From Rhodospirillales bacterium (GTDB lineage: Bacteria > Pseudomonadota > Alphaproteobacteria > ATCC43930 > CGMCC-115725), in assembly GCA_947473305.1 (NCBI GenBank), contig CANJCB010000014.1:34128-98127 (forward strand): a stretch of DNA of 64,000 nucleotides, in the 5' to 3' direction. Shown piece after piece: positions 37,057 through 47,130 of the stretch. Each line of letters starts with the position of its first letter. Positions within the stretch are counted from its first letter, which is position 1. The position numbers and the translations under genes were made by a program. The notes beneath the pieces were generated by a model. That model made no database searches and had not been told where the DNA came from. It was given only the letters and a program-made list of their open reading frames with translations.

Positions 37057-38051
37057 TTCTTGAGCTGCATCCCGACGCGCTTGTTGATGAATTGCAGCGT
37101 ATAGGCCTTCTTGTAATCCATGCCGGCGGGATAAAGCCCCTCCTTCACCATCATGTCGAAGAAGTCCTTCCACCGCGCATCGGTCATCGTGCCGATCCCG
37201 GTCTGGAGCGTGTCGCCGCTATCGACGATGCCGTATTCCTTGATCTTGCCCACAGCGTAGCTGATGAGCTCGTCGTCCTGCTCGGGATTGTCCTTCTTGA
37301 TCAACCCATTGCCCGGCGCCGGATCGCCATAGAGATAGCTGTACCAACCCTCGATGCTGGCATCGACGAAGCGCTGAACCAGATCAGGCTTTTCAGCGAC
37401 GAGCTTGGCCGAAGTCTGGATCATCGCGCCGTAGCTCAGATAGCCCTGATCGGCAAGCAGCATGACCACGGGCTTGATATGGCCCGCCTTCTCGATGGTC
37501 AGCGGCTCGCTGGAGACATAACCCTGCTGCACCGCGTTCTTGTCGGCAAGGAAGGGAGCCACGTTGAAGGTATAGGGGCGGATCTGGTCGTCGGTGTAGC
37601 CGAACTTCGACTTCAGAAAGAGCCAGGTGGAAATCCGGGCGTCGCTGCCGATCATGATCGGCTTGCCTTTGAGCGCCGCCAGCGAATCGTTGCCCACGCC
37701 AGGATGCGCGATCAGCACCTGCGGATCCTTCTGGAAGAGCGCCGCAACGGCCACCATGGGCACGTTTTCCTTGGTGAAATTCAACGGCAGGAAGGAATTG
37801 GGCGCCATGTTGAAATCGAGCCGGCCGGCGGCCAGCAGCTGGGAATGGTTCACCTGGGGGCCGCCCTGGCGGATCGTCACCTCCAGCCCGTATTTCTCGT
37901 AAATGCCGGCGGCCACCGCCTGGTAGAAGCCGCCGTGTTCGGCCTCCGCCTTCCAGTCCGTGCCGAAGGTAACTTTGTCGAGAGCCAGGGCCGGGGTGGC
38001 GGCTGTCGCGATCAGGATCAAGGTCAAAGTGCGGGATATCCAGGAGCGCAT
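37053..38051 (-). CDS. ABC transporter substrate-binding protein, NMT1/THI5-like
   Basis: A 332-residue periplasmic protein with a Sec signal peptide (MRSWISRTLTLILIATAATPALA). The mature domain has the NMT1/SsuA-type fold: FGTDWKAEAEHGGFYQAVAAGIYEKYGLEV, followed by QLLAAGRLDF and a G-S-D-A-R-I-type hinge. Members of the HGGFYQA-containing group often bind pyrimidine precursors or related aromatic heterocycles; this is a family tendency, not proof. First gene of a three-gene, overlapping importer operon, divergent from a sugar-acid-type dehydratase. Confidence 0.92.
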   Translation of the reverse strand: MRSWISRTLTLILIATAATPALALDKVTFGTDWKAEAEHGGFYQAVAAGIYEKYGLEVTIRQGGPQVNHSQLLAAGRLDFNMAPNSFLPLNFTKENVPMVAVAALFQKDPQVLIAHPGVGNDSLAALKGKPIMIGSDARISTWLFLKSKFGYTDDQIRPYTFNVAPFLADKNAVQQGYVSSEPLTIEKAGHIKPVVMLLADQGYLSYGAMIQTSAKLVAEKPDLVQRFVDASIEGWYSYLYGDPAPGNGLIKKDNPEQDDELISYAVGKIKEYGIVDSGDTLQTGIGTMTDARWKDFFDMMVKEGLYPAGMDYKKAYTLQFINKRVGMQLKK

Positions 38052-38175
38052 GGGTACCTCGTGGCTGTTTGGCGCGAGTGGCGATTGGACGGAAGGAAAA
38101 CGAGCCTTTATACCAGCAAGCATCGCCTTGTCGTTCGGCTAAATTAACGATGTCACGCCAGGAGGGAACCGGCCC

Positions 38176-39957
38176 ATGAGCGAATGGAAACCCAAGCTGC
38201 GCAGCCAGCTCTGGTGGGACAACCCCTCCGATCCGGGCATGACCGCGCTCTACCTGGAGCGGTATCTCAACTATGGGCTGACGCGGGCCGAGTTACAGTC
38301 GGGCCGGCCCATCATCGGCATCGCCCAGACCGGCAGCGACCTCTCGCCCTGCAACCGTCACCACCTGCAGCTCGCCGACCGGATCCGCGACGGCATCCGC
38401 GAGATGGGAGGCGTTCCCATCGAATTCCCGGTCCATCCCATCCAGGAGACCGGCAAGCGCCCCACCGCCGCGCTCGACCGAAACCTGGCCTATCTGGGGC
38501 TTGTCGAGGTGCTGCACGGCTATCCGCTCGACGGGGTGGTGCTGACCACCGGCTGCGACAAGACCACGCCCGCTTGCCTGATGGCGGCGGCGACGGTGAA
38601 CATTCCGGCAATCGTGCTCTCGGGCGGACCGATGCTCGACGGGCACCACGAGGGCCGCCTGGTTGGTTCCGGCATGGTCGTCTGGGAATCCCGCGAGAAA
38701 CTGGCGGCCGGCGAGATTACCGCGGAAGAATTCTTCGAGCGGGTCGCCGCCTCGGCCCCCAGCGCCGGGCATTGCAACACCATGGGCACGGCGCTTTCCA
38801 TGAATTCCCTCGCCGAGGCGCTCGGCATGACCCTGCCGGGCTGCGCCGCGATCCCCGCGCCCTATCGCGAACGCGCCCAGATGGCCTATGAGACGGGCCG
38901 CCGCATCGTTCCGATGGTCTTGGAAGGGCTGACGCCCTCGAAGATCATGACCAGGGAGGCCTTCGAGAACGCCATCGTGGCGGCCGCCGCCTTGGGCGCC
39001 TCCACCAATTGCCCGCCCCATCTCATCGCCATCGCGCGGCATATGGGCGTGCCGCTCGATCTGGAGGACTGGCAGAAGATCGGCCATGCGATCCCGCTGC
39101 TCGTGAACTGCCAGCCGGCCGGCAAATATCTCGGCGAAGGTTTTCATCAGGCCGGCGGCGTTCCCGCCGTGCTGGCGGAACTCCTCGCGGCCGGCAAGCT
39201 GCGGGGCGAGGCTATGACCGTGACCGGCCGCACCCTGGCGGAAAACCTCGCGGGCCAGAAGATCGCGGATCGGGACGTCATCCGTCCCTATGACAAGCCG
39301 ATGATGGGGGAAGCCGGTTTCATCGTCATGAGCGGCAACCTCTTCGACAGCGCGGTCATGAAGACCTCGGTGATCAGCGAGGCCTTCCGCGCCAGGTTCC
39401 TCAGCACGCCCGGCGACGAAAACGCCTTCACCGGCCGCGCCATCGTCTTCGAGGGTTCGGAGGATTATCACCACCGCATCGAAGACCCCTCGTTGGAGAT
39501 CGACGAAGGGTCGATCCTTTTCATCCGCAATTGCGGGCCTGTGGGCTATCCGGGCTCGGCCGAGGTGGTGAATATGACGCCGCCCGCGGCCCTGGTGAAA
39601 AAGGGCATCCTGACGCTCCCCTGTATCGGCGACGGGCGGCAGAGCGGCACCTCGGCAAGTCCCTCGATCCTCAACGCCTCGCCGGAAGCGGCGGTGGGCG
39701 GCGGATTGGCGCTCATCAAGACCGGGGACAAGGTCCGGGTGGACCTCGAAAAGCGCTCGGTGGACGTTCTGCTGTCGGACGAGGAACTCAGCGCGCGCCG
39801 CGCCGCCTGGCGTCCCCCGGAACTCAAGAACCAGACGCCGTGGCAGGAAATCTACCGCGCCTCGGTGGGGCAGCTTTCGACCGGCTCCTGCCTCGAAGCG
39901 GCGGTTCCCTTCCAGGACATCGTGCGGCTCCGGGGGGAAGGGCGCAATTCACACTGA
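38176..39957 (+). CDS. IlvD/Edd-family dehydratase (pentonate-dehydratase-like)
   Basis: A 593-residue dehydratase. Three conserved cysteines hold the iron-sulfur cluster: Cys59 (DLSPCNRHH), Cys127 ([11 protein letters not shown]) and Cys200 (GHCNTMGT). The N terminus ([22 protein letters not shown]) matches the sugar-acid branch (L-arabinonate/D-xylonate dehydratases) rather than IlvD proper. It probably converts an aldonate to a 2-keto-3-deoxy acid. It is divergent from the NMT1-like importer with a 124-base shared promoter region. Confidence 0.9.
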   Translation: MSEWKPKLRSQLWWDNPSDPGMTALYLERYLNYGLTRAELQSGRPIIGIAQTGSDLSPCNRHHLQLADRIRDGIREMGGVPIEFPVHPIQETGKRPTAALDRNLAYLGLVEVLHGYPLDGVVLTTGCDKTTPACLMAAATVNIPAIVLSGGPMLDGHHEGRLVGSGMVVWESREKLAAGEITAEEFFERVAASAPSAGHCNTMGTALSMNSLAEALGMTLPGCAAIPAPYRERAQMAYETGRRIVPMVLEGLTPSKIMTREAFENAIVAAAALGASTNCPPHLIAIARHMGVPLDLEDWQKIGHAIPLLVNCQPAGKYLGEGFHQAGGVPAVLAELLAAGKLRGEAMTVTGRTLAENLAGQKIADRDVIRPYDKPMMGEAGFIVMSGNLFDSAVMKTSVISEAFRARFLSTPGDENAFTGRAIVFEGSEDYHHRIEDPSLEIDEGSILFIRNCGPVGYPGSAEVVNMTPPAALVKKGILTLPCIGDGRQSGTSASPSILNASPEAAVGGGLALIKTGDKVRVDLEKRSVDVLLSDEELSARRAAWRPPELKNQTPWQEIYRASVGQLSTGSCLEAAVPFQDIVRLRGEGRNSH

Positions 39958-40017
39958 TCGCAAGCTGGCCCAGGCAGGCGATTGCGGTATGATCCCCTTA
40001 TCCCTCTCTTCCTATCG

Positions 40018-41016
40018 ATGGACCCCATGGTGAAGACGACGGCGCTCGCCGCCCATTACGAGAATATCCTGCGCGACGTGGATCTCCCCGGCCTGCCCGA
40101 GCATTACCGGGGAAAAGTCAGGGACAACTACAACCTGCCCGATGGCCGCCGCGTCATCGTCGCCTCGGACCGGCTGAGCGCCTTTGATCGCATCCTCACC
40201 GCGATCCCGCTGAAGGGAGAGGTGCTGACCCAGCTCGCCCGCTATTGGTTCGATGCGACCGGCGACATCTGCCCCAACCATGTGATCGACTATCCCGATC
40301 CCAATGTCCTGATCTGCCGAAAAGTCGAGATCCTGCCCGTCGAGATGGTGGTCCGGGACTATATGGCGGGCACCACCGGGACCTCGATCTGGACGCTCTA
40401 CAAGCAGGGCCGCCGCGAGATGTACGGCCATCGCTTCCCCGAGAGGATGCGCGAGTTCCAGAAACTGCCACAGACCATTATCACCCCGACCACCAAGGCC
40501 TTCGATGCGGGCCACGACGAACCCTTGAGCGCCCAGGAGATCCTCGACCAGGGCCTCACATCCCCGGCCCAATGGGAAGAGGTTTCGGCCCGCGCCCTCG
40601 CGCTCTTCGCGCGGGGAAGCGAGATGGCGCGGAAGCGCGGATTGATCCTGGCGGACACGAAGTATGAATTCGGCCTCGCCCCCGATGGACGCATCCTGCT
40701 CGCCGACGAGATCCATACGCCGGACAGCAGCCGTTACTGGTTCCTGGAGACTTTCGACAAGCGGGTGGCCGCGGGCGAGAAGCCGGAGAGCTTCGACAAG
40801 GATTTCGTGCGGACCTGGGTGACCGCGCGTTGCGATCCCTACAAGGATCCGATCCCCGATATCCCGAAGGATATCGTCTTGGAAGCCGCCCGGATCTATA
40901 TCGAGGCCTTCGAGCGGATCACCGGCCAGCCCTTCCCGGTCCCCGAGCATCCGGCGCCCATCCTCGACCGGATCAAGGACAATCTTTCGCGCAGCCTGGG
41001 ACTTTCCCTGAAATAG
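40018..41016 (+). CDS. purC: phosphoribosylaminoimidazole-succinocarboxamide synthase
   Basis: A 332-residue SAICAR synthase. It joins CAIR and aspartate using ATP in purine synthesis. It carries [29 protein letters not shown] (ATP/CAIR-binding), [21 protein letters not shown] and [11 protein letters not shown]. It is about 95 residues longer than E. coli PurC, closer in length to the yeast/actinobacterial type. The ATG at 40018 is preferred over one at 39982, whose extra residues are not conserved. It stands alone, outside any pur operon here. Confidence 0.95.
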   Translation: MDPMVKTTALAAHYENILRDVDLPGLPEHYRGKVRDNYNLPDGRRVIVASDRLSAFDRILTAIPLKGEVLTQLARYWFDATGDICPNHVIDYPDPNVLICRKVEILPVEMVVRDYMAGTTGTSIWTLYKQGRREMYGHRFPERMREFQKLPQTIITPTTKAFDAGHDEPLSAQEILDQGLTSPAQWEEVSARALALFARGSEMARKRGLILADTKYEFGLAPDGRILLADEIHTPDSSRYWFLETFDKRVAAGEKPESFDKDFVRTWVTARCDPYKDPIPDIPKDIVLEAARIYIEAFERITGQPFPVPEHPAPILDRIKDNLSRSLGLSLK

Positions 41017-41047
41017 GATCGGCCTCGACTGTTAACCCGATACGAGC

Positions 41048-42229
41048 CTAAAGCTTCCCCTGCCCGCCCAGGTCGAAGATGAAGACGCCTTCGAGCTTGT
41101 TCGGACGCTTGAAAACCTCGGGGTGGCGGATCGTGCGGGCGGCATCGTTATAGCCCGCGAGCCAATGCTCCTCCATGGTCCGGCGGGAGAATTCATAGTC
41201 CTTCGTATCGCCCTCGTATTGCTTCGCGCGATAGATCAGATGGGCGATGTTGTAGACCTTGCCGTCCGCCAGGGGCTTCAGCATCTCGGCCTCGGCGCAG
41301 GTCTTGAGCTCGGGCGGTAGCTTCTCGAGGAGACTGCCCACCGTGTTTCGCAGCATCTGCTGATAGCGGAACTGATCGGTCGAGGCCCGTGTCCGGCTCG
41401 AATAGAGGATCTCCTTCTGACGAACGGCCACCTCGCCCATATTGCTCGGAAACTCCCCCTGCGCACTCCAGAGATCGACTTGGAACGCGAGCGTGTCCTG
41501 GCGGTGGCCGCTTTCCAGCACCCATTGCAGCGGCGTATTGGAAATGAGGCCGCCATCCCAATAGAACTCGTTTTCGATCTCGATGGCGGGGAAGCCCGGC
41601 GGCAGCGCGCCGCTGGCCATGACGTGCTCAGGTCCGATCGTATGGGTCGCGGTATCGAAATAAACGAAGTTGCCGGTCCTGACATTGACCGCACCGATGC
41701 TGAGCCGGCATCCGGGATGATTGATCCGGTCGAAATCGATCAGCGTCTCCAATGTCGATCTGAGCGCGCCGGTCTCGTAATAGCTGGTCGCCTCCATCGT
41801 GCCGTCCGGCTGCAGCCAGGGCGACGGATTCCTCATTTTGAAGAAGCCCGGCACGCCCTGGAAAATGGTCAGAGCGGCGCTCCATTGATTGACGAGGCTG
41901 CGCATGATGTCGCCCCGCGCCGCGGCAGCCCCGAGGTCGAGCGGCATCTGCCAGCCCGCCCCGGCGGTTATCCCCTCCCAGAAGGCGCGCAGCTTCGCCA
42001 CGCGATGCTCCGGCGCATTGCCGGCGATGATCGCGGAATTGATCGCGCCGATCGAGATGCCGGCGACCCAATCCGGTTCGAGATTCGCCTCCGAGAGCGC
42101 CTCGTAGACTCCGGCCTGATAGGCTCCCAGAGCCCCGCCGCCCTGCAGCAGCAGGGCGATGCATTCAAAGGGTGGGCGCTTGGCGAGGCGGCGGACCTTG
42201 CCTTTGTGGGTTTTCGGATGTGTCGGCAT
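41048..42229 (-). CDS. patatin-like phospholipase (DUF3734-type)
   Basis: A 393-residue patatin-family lipase. It has the glycine-rich oxyanion motif GGGALGAYQAG near residue 30, the nucleophile Ser59 in GISIGAIN, and the Asp partner in YWDGGLISNTPL, so the Ser-Asp dyad is complete. The C-terminal part (about 300-390, HWLAGYNDAARTIRHPE) matches the DUF3734 extension. It likely cleaves acyl chains from phospholipids or lipid inclusions. There is no signal peptide; it is predicted cytosolic or membrane-associated. Confidence 0.9.
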   Translation of the reverse strand: MPTHPKTHKGKVRRLAKRPPFECIALLLQGGGALGAYQAGVYEALSEANLEPDWVAGISIGAINSAIIAGNAPEHRVAKLRAFWEGITAGAGWQMPLDLGAAAARGDIMRSLVNQWSAALTIFQGVPGFFKMRNPSPWLQPDGTMEATSYYETGALRSTLETLIDFDRINHPGCRLSIGAVNVRTGNFVYFDTATHTIGPEHVMASGALPPGFPAIEIENEFYWDGGLISNTPLQWVLESGHRQDTLAFQVDLWSAQGEFPSNMGEVAVRQKEILYSSRTRASTDQFRYQQMLRNTVGSLLEKLPPELKTCAEAEMLKPLADGKVYNIAHLIYRAKQYEGDTKDYEFSRRTMEEHWLAGYNDAARTIRHPEVFKRPNKLEGVFIFDLGGQGKL

Positions 42230-42333
42230 ATTTTTTCGAGCCTCTCACAACTATGGCCCGGTCCATCGCGACGCGGGCGCACAGAGCAGCTAGCCTATGA
42301 TACGCTGTCCTTGTCCACCTCACCAAAGAGCGC

Positions 42334-42798
42334 ATGATATCCATGAAACAGCGATTGGACCCAGCCAAGGTTTCTCCCGACGGCTATCGCGCCTATGCCG
42401 GCTTTCAGATCGCCAGCACCAAGACCGAGTTGGAGCATTCGCTCATCGAACTCGTCAAGATCCGGGCCTCGCAGATCAACGGCTGCGCTTTCTGCCTCAA
42501 CATGCACGTCAAGGATGCCCGCAAGCTGGGCGAGCGGGAGGAGCGGATGCATCTCCTGAACGCCTGGCAGGAGAGCCCCTGTTACACGGACCGGGAACGT
42601 GCGGCGCTTGCCTGGACCGAGGCCGTGACCCTGATCACCGACGGCCATGCGCCCGACGAGATCTATGACGAAGCCCGGCGGCATTTCTCCGAAAAGGAGC
42701 TGGTCGAGTTGACCTATGCCATCGTTGCGATCAACGGCTGGAACCGGATGGCGATCGCCTTCCGCAGGGAACCGATCCTGGACGAGGCCGCGCGATGA
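42334..42798 (+). CDS. carboxymuconolactone decarboxylase / AhpD-like protein
   Basis: A 154-residue all-helical protein with the AhpD redox motif C-x2-C-x3-H (C51, C54, H58 in NGCAFCLNMH). This group includes alkylhydroperoxidase-like proteins and peroxide-linked partners of oxidases. Its stop overlaps the ATG of the FMN hydroxyacid oxidase (ATGA), a meaningful pairing because flavin oxidases make hydrogen peroxide that this protein might remove. The start is either 42334 or 42343. Confidence 0.88.
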   Translation: MISMKQRLDPAKVSPDGYRAYAGFQIASTKTELEHSLIELVKIRASQINGCAFCLNMHVKDARKLGEREERMHLLNAWQESPCYTDRERAALAWTEAVTLITDGHAPDEIYDEARRHFSEKELVELTYAIVAINGWNRMAIAFRREPILDEAAR

Positions 42799-43943
42799 AC
42801 CTGGCGCGCGCCGTAAACATCGAGGATCTCCGCAAGATCGCGAAAGCCTATATGCCGCGCATCGCCTATGACTTCATCGAAGGCGGCTGCGATGGCGAAG
42901 AGGGACTTCTCTACAACGAGGATGCCTTCCGCGCGCAAAAGCTCGTGCCGCGCTACCTGGTCGACATTCGTCAGCGGGATCAGAGCACCACCCTCTTCGG
43001 CCGTACCTACGACAGCCCCTTCGGGATCGCCCCCACCGCTCCTGCGGCGCTGGGACGGATCGGCGCGGACGCCATGCTGGGTCAGGCCGCCGTCGAGGCC
43101 AATATCCCCTATATCCAGTCGGGAGCCGGGACCGCTTCGCTCGAAACCATGCAGAAGATCGCCAAGGACCATCACTGGTTCCAGCTCTATCCGGCGGTCG
43201 ACAAGCAGGTTCAGGCGGATGTCGTTCGCCGGGCGCGCGATGCGGGGATCCACACCCTCGTGGTGACGGTCGATATCCCGGCGCGCTCCAAGCGCGAGCG
43301 CAATATGCGCAACGGCTTCACGCGGCCTCTGTCGATGACGGCTTCCACCATGCTGGAAGCCTTGACCCATCCGGCTTGGCTGCTCGCCTATTACCGGAAC
43401 GGCGGACAACCGGCGGTCGAAAACTGGCGGCCCTATGCCGGTCCCAATGCGACCGCGGATCAGATCGCCGCTTATGCCACGACCCAGACCGGTCGCCCCA
43501 TCTTCTGGAACGAGATCGAGGCCATCCGCAAGTTCTGGCCCGGCACCCTGATCCTGAAAGGCATCCTGCATCCCGACGACGCCCGGCGCGCGGCGGATGC
43601 GGGTGCCGAAGGCGTGATCGTCTCGAACCACGGCGCGCGGCAGCTCGACCGGGCGCCCTCCCCGCTCGACGTCTTTCCCGAGATCCGGGAAGCGGTGGGA
43701 GATCGGGTCACGCTCATGCTGGATAGCGGGGTCAGACGGGGCGTCGATGTCTTCATCGCGCTCTGCCTGGGCGCAAAATTCGTTTTCGCCGGCCGCGCCC
43801 CGCTTTATGGCGTCTGCGCGGGCGGGCTTCCGGGGGCTCGCAAGGCCCTGGCCATTCTCAAGCTCGAACTCGACACCATCATGGGACAGATCGGCTGCCC
43901 CAACCTGCGCGATGTCTCTCCCGACTTTCTCCTGAAAGCCTAG
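42795..43943 (+). CDS. FMN-dependent alpha-hydroxyacid oxidase/dehydrogenase
   Basis: A 382-residue TIM-barrel flavoprotein of the LldD/glycolate oxidase family. It has the N-terminal PRIAYDFIEGG, GIAPTAPAALGRIGAD, WFQLYPAVDKQ, the FMN-contact Lys in LILKGILHPDDA, and the catalytic His-Gly pair in VSNHGARQLDRAPS. It oxidises a 2-hydroxy acid (lactate, glycolate, mandelate or similar) to the 2-oxo acid. It is coupled to the upstream AhpD-like gene. Its stop shares CTAG with the convergent dioxygenase. Confidence 0.93.
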   Translation: MNLARAVNIEDLRKIAKAYMPRIAYDFIEGGCDGEEGLLYNEDAFRAQKLVPRYLVDIRQRDQSTTLFGRTYDSPFGIAPTAPAALGRIGADAMLGQAAVEANIPYIQSGAGTASLETMQKIAKDHHWFQLYPAVDKQVQADVVRRARDAGIHTLVVTVDIPARSKRERNMRNGFTRPLSMTASTMLEALTHPAWLLAYYRNGGQPAVENWRPYAGPNATADQIAAYATTQTGRPIFWNEIEAIRKFWPGTLILKGILHPDDARRAADAGAEGVIVSNHGARQLDRAPSPLDVFPEIREAVGDRVTLMLDSGVRRGVDVFIALCLGAKFVFAGRAPLYGVCAGGLPGARKALAILKLELDTIMGQIGCPNLRDVSPDFLLKA

Positions 43944-44962
43944 GCGGCAACCTCGTAGAGCTGCTTGTAGCCCTTCTCGCGGTAGTCGAAGAAGGTATCC
44001 GGCACCGGCCGCCGCCAGGGAATGTTGAGCCAGAGGCGCAGCATGTGGCGCTTCCGTTCCGGCTCGGGAAAGTCCTCGAACTGCGTGCGGGAATGCATCG
44101 TCGTGTAGTTGTTGAGAAGCTGGATGTCGCCCGGCAGAAGGTCCATCGCGAGGTGGAAGTCCGGGCTGTAATAGAGCTCGGCCATGAAATCGAGAGCCGC
44201 GAGTTCCAGGGGCTCCAAGGGCTTGCCGGTAAAGGCCGCCGCCGAATTGATCTGGTTTCGCACGAGCCGCGCGCTGAGATAACCGTCCTTATATCCAAAT
44301 ACCGGGACGGGCCGCTCGGTGAGCGGTTTGCCCTGCAGCACGTCCTCGCGCTGGATGTAGTAATAGCCGCGATAGAGCGGCTCCAGGTATTCCGGATGCT
44401 TCGTCAGGATCTCGTTATGCATGGCGGCCGCGCCGACGATGCTGCTGAGCCCGCCGGCCTTGGCCTTCCGGAGGCACAGCAATCCCACGACATCGCTTGA
44501 ATCGTTATGGAATGGCAGATGCGCGTTGCTCTCGTAGCCCCGCACGTCGATCTTGCCGTAGGCGCGCTCGTCGCGGCTATAGACGTGGCCGAGGAAATCC
44601 CCCTTGCGGTTCTGTGAAACGGGGATGCCGAGCAGCGCCCCGATGCCCCAGTAGATGAGCCCGACCTCCTCGTCGGAATAACGCTCGACCGGCAAACCTC
44701 GGATCACCGTGAAACCGCGACCGATTCGGATGTCCTCCAGAAGCTCGCGGAGCTTCGGCCCGAAGGCGGGCAGATCGAAATCCGCGCCGCGAAGTTCCAA
44801 TAATGGGACATTGCGCGCCTGCACCTTGCGGAGTGCGGCGTCCAGTTCGGCAATTTCCGAGGATGTCAGATGGTAAATCCAGGATTGGTCCCGCATCAGT
44901 TCGGGGCCGCGCCATGCCATAGGGCCTGTAATAATTTCTTTACAAACGAGAGGCGTCGTCAT
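43940..44962 (-). CDS. TauD/TfdA-like Fe(II)/2-oxoglutarate dioxygenase
   Basis: A 340-residue dioxygenase. The facial triad is visible: H152 and D154 in LPFHNDSSD, and H290 in YTTMHSRTQFED; R309 (MLRLWLN) is the likely 2-oxoglutarate contact. The group resembles TauD/TfdA and gamma-butyrobetaine-type enzymes that hydroxylate small acids. The ATG at 44962 has AGGGAA upstream; the frame to 45022 is not conserved. It converges with the hydroxyacid oxidase and diverges from the Rieske gene. Confidence 0.9.
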   Translation of the reverse strand: MTTPLVCKEIITGPMAWRGPELMRDQSWIYHLTSSEIAELDAALRKVQARNVPLLELRGADFDLPAFGPKLRELLEDIRIGRGFTVIRGLPVERYSDEEVGLIYWGIGALLGIPVSQNRKGDFLGHVYSRDERAYGKIDVRGYESNAHLPFHNDSSDVVGLLCLRKAKAGGLSSIVGAAAMHNEILTKHPEYLEPLYRGYYYIQREDVLQGKPLTERPVPVFGYKDGYLSARLVRNQINSAAAFTGKPLEPLELAALDFMAELYYSPDFHLAMDLLPGDIQLLNNYTTMHSRTQFEDFPEPERKRHMLRLWLNIPWRRPVPDTFFDYREKGYKQLYEVAA

Positions 44963-45113
44963 CCTAGGATTCCCTTGCTGTCGCGGCAGATCATGATGAC
45001 GCAACCGCTCCCTCCGGGTCAACGGCGCGGCCGATAGATGTTGACGCAGACCGGCCCCTTGGGATTAGTACCCCGTTAAAGTGGCCCTTAAAGCGTGGAA
45101 GGCGGGGGATCGT

Positions 45114-45479
45114 ATGAGCGCTGTGTGCGTGGGATCGGCGGATGAGCTGAAGGAAGCGGGCCGGAAGGTCTTCGACCTCGAAGGGACGGAGATCGGCGTT
45201 TTCCATCACGAGGGCGCCTTTTACGCTTGGCACAACAACTGCCCCCATCAGGGCGGGCCGGTCTGCCAGGGCCGCCTCTTCCGGCTCGTCGAGGAAGAGG
45301 TCGAAGCCAATCGCGAGACCCGCGGCCGCCGCTATCACGAGAGCAGGGTCAACATCGTTTGTCCCTGGCACGGCATAGAGTACGATGTCAAAACTGGACA
45401 GTTCCCGGGAAATCCGGCCATGGCCCTGACCCCGGCCAAGGTCTATGTGGAGAATGGAGAGGTCTTCCTCGATGTCTGA
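45114..45479 (+). CDS. small Rieske [2Fe-2S] protein with an unusually wide ligand spacing
   Basis: A 121-residue ferredoxin-like protein. Ligand pairs are C43-P-H45 (NNCPHQGG) and C83-P-W-H86 (VCPWHGIEYD), so the cluster is complete. The gap between H45 and C83 is 37 residues, about 20 more than in typical oxygenase ferredoxins, because of a charged insert (EEEVEANRETRGRR). It probably passes electrons to an oxygenase or acts with the downstream amidohydrolase. Eight bases of its end overlap the next gene, so it heads a tight operon. Confidence 0.9.
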   Translation: MSAVCVGSADELKEAGRKVFDLEGTEIGVFHHEGAFYAWHNNCPHQGGPVCQGRLFRLVEEEVEANRETRGRRYHESRVNIVCPWHGIEYDVKTGQFPGNPAMALTPAKVYVENGEVFLDV

Positions 45480-45861
45480 AGCGCCTGAAAAGTCGCTGGA
45501 GCCTAAAGAGACGCTGGAAAACGATCCCTACGCCCCCGTCGAACGCGCCGCCGAAATGGTCTGGGAACGCGTCCAGGAAGCGCTTGAAAAAAACGAGCCC
45601 GATCGGATCTCCGACAAGGCGGTCATGCTGATGATGACCGCCGCGGTGAAGCTTTACGCCCGGAAATGCGACGGTTCGGATCGCACCTTCCGCCCGCTGG
45701 CTGGCAAAAGGGACGAAGTCGTCACCCCTACCGAGGCCTTGACTGTCACCACCGAAATACTGCGCGCGCTGCGCCTCGGTCCCATGGAATTCGCCCTCTG
45801 GGCGCGACGCCGGCCGGAGGATTACCACGATATCCCCGCCGAAAGCGTCGAGACGAAGTAA
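45472..45861 (+). CDS. hypothetical protein, 129 residues, in the Rieske/amidohydrolase operon
   Basis: An acidic, soluble, mainly helical protein with no recognised domain. Residues 20-70 (YAPVERAAEMVWERVQEAL, SDKAVMLMMTAAVKLYARK) are amphipathic; the C-terminal half carries the pattern VTPTEALTVTTEILRAL and a conserved-looking ending with FALWARRRPEDYH. Its ATG lies inside the Rieske gene end (8-base overlap), and the amidohydrolase begins 16 bases later. A partner or adaptor role for those two proteins is inferred from position only. Confidence 0.75.
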   Translation: MSEAPEKSLEPKETLENDPYAPVERAAEMVWERVQEALEKNEPDRISDKAVMLMMTAAVKLYARKCDGSDRTFRPLAGKRDEVVTPTEALTVTTEILRALRLGPMEFALWARRRPEDYHDIPAESVETK

Positions 45862-45877
45862 GTCTGGGAGAAAGCCG

Positions 45878-47128
45878 ATGAACGATCCAGCAACATCCCT
45901 TCATACCCTGGCTCCCAAGCCCATTCGGGAGATCGACACCTATTCCGACAGCCGGGACATCCTGGCCCATTCCAAGCGGGAAGCGCAGCTCAAGGGCTAT
46001 AGCGACTGGCTCATCTGCGATGTCGACGCCCATCACGTCGAAACCGTGTCCTGGAACGAGGTCGTCAAATACATCGAGGACCCGGTCCTGCGCGACCAGG
46101 CCGACACCTATCACAAGGAACGCACCGGCGCCCCGCCCTATGGCCTGAACGGCGATCTCGGCATGCGCTACCAGGACGTGGGCGGCCGCATTCCCCATCA
46201 GTCCGACCGCCGCGAGAAGGTCGAGACCAAGACCACCCATCGCGACGTGGTGCTGACCCGCCGCGCCATGGACGGCCTCTCGGTCGACCATATGGTGCTC
46301 TTCCCGACGCCCATGCTACATCTGGGCCTCCATCCGCAGCCCGAGATGGAGGTGGCGCTCGCCCAGGCCTACAACATGTGGCTCACCGACCGGATCCTGT
46401 CCGAGGACGACGGGATCGTGACCCTCGTCTATCTGCCTTTCAATACTCCGGAAGAAGCCTGCCGCACGGTCGAGCGCTTTGCCAACAAGAAGGGCGTTAT
46501 CGGCTTCTGCGTGACGAGCGCCCGGCACAAACCGCTTCACTCCAATGAATATATGAAGCTCTACCGGATGATCGAGGAGACCGGGAAGCCGATCGCCTTC
46601 CATGCGGGCTATCACTGGCAGGACCCTTCGCTGCAGACCCTTCCGAATTTCCTCAGTGTCCATGCCCTGGGTTTCGTCTGGTGCAGCATGGTCATGCTGA
46701 CCAATTGGATCCTGAGCGGCATCCCCGAGAAATTCCCCAAGCTTAAGAGCATCTGGGTCGAGAGCGGCGTCGCCTGGATCCCGGCACTGATGCAGCGCCT
46801 CGACGACCAGTATCTGATGCGTCAGTCGGAAGCGCCGCTTCTGAAGCGGATGCCCAGCGACTACATGCGCGAGAACTGCTGGTACACCTGCCAGCCGATG
46901 GAAAAGAGCAACATGAAGGCGCTCGAACTCTCCTTCGAGATGATTAAGGCGGACACGCAGCTTCTCTACGCGTCGGACTGGCCGCATTTCGATTTCGACA
47001 CGCCCGGGGTGATCCACGACCTGCCGTTCCTGGACGAGACCGCGAAGCGCAACATCCTCGGCCTGAACGCCGCCCGCCTCTTCGGCCTGCCCACCGAAAA
47101 GCGGCAGAATAAGTTCATTCTCGACTGA
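45878..47128 (+). CDS. amidohydrolase-2 (ACMSD-like) family metal-dependent hydrolase
   Basis: A 416-residue TIM-barrel protein. It has an early metal motif in VDAHH (D50, H52), a His in AFHAGYHWQD, and the late catalytic Asp in YASDWPHFD. The family includes ACMS decarboxylase, gamma-resorcylate decarboxylase and ring-cleavage-product hydrolases. The D-A-H variant in place of the usual D-x-H-x-H is noted. Third gene of the Rieske operon; the Nramp gene follows with a 2-base gap. It most likely acts on an aromatic or ring-opened acid. Confidence 0.9.
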   Translation: MNDPATSLHTLAPKPIREIDTYSDSRDILAHSKREAQLKGYSDWLICDVDAHHVETVSWNEVVKYIEDPVLRDQADTYHKERTGAPPYGLNGDLGMRYQDVGGRIPHQSDRREKVETKTTHRDVVLTRRAMDGLSVDHMVLFPTPMLHLGLHPQPEMEVALAQAYNMWLTDRILSEDDGIVTLVYLPFNTPEEACRTVERFANKKGVIGFCVTSARHKPLHSNEYMKLYRMIEETGKPIAFHAGYHWQDPSLQTLPNFLSVHALGFVWCSMVMLTNWILSGIPEKFPKLKSIWVESGVAWIPALMQRLDDQYLMRQSEAPLLKRMPSDYMRENCWYTCQPMEKSNMKALELSFEMIKADTQLLYASDWPHFDFDTPGVIHDLPFLDETAKRNILGLNAARLFGLPTEKRQNKFILD

Positions 47129-47130
47129 GG

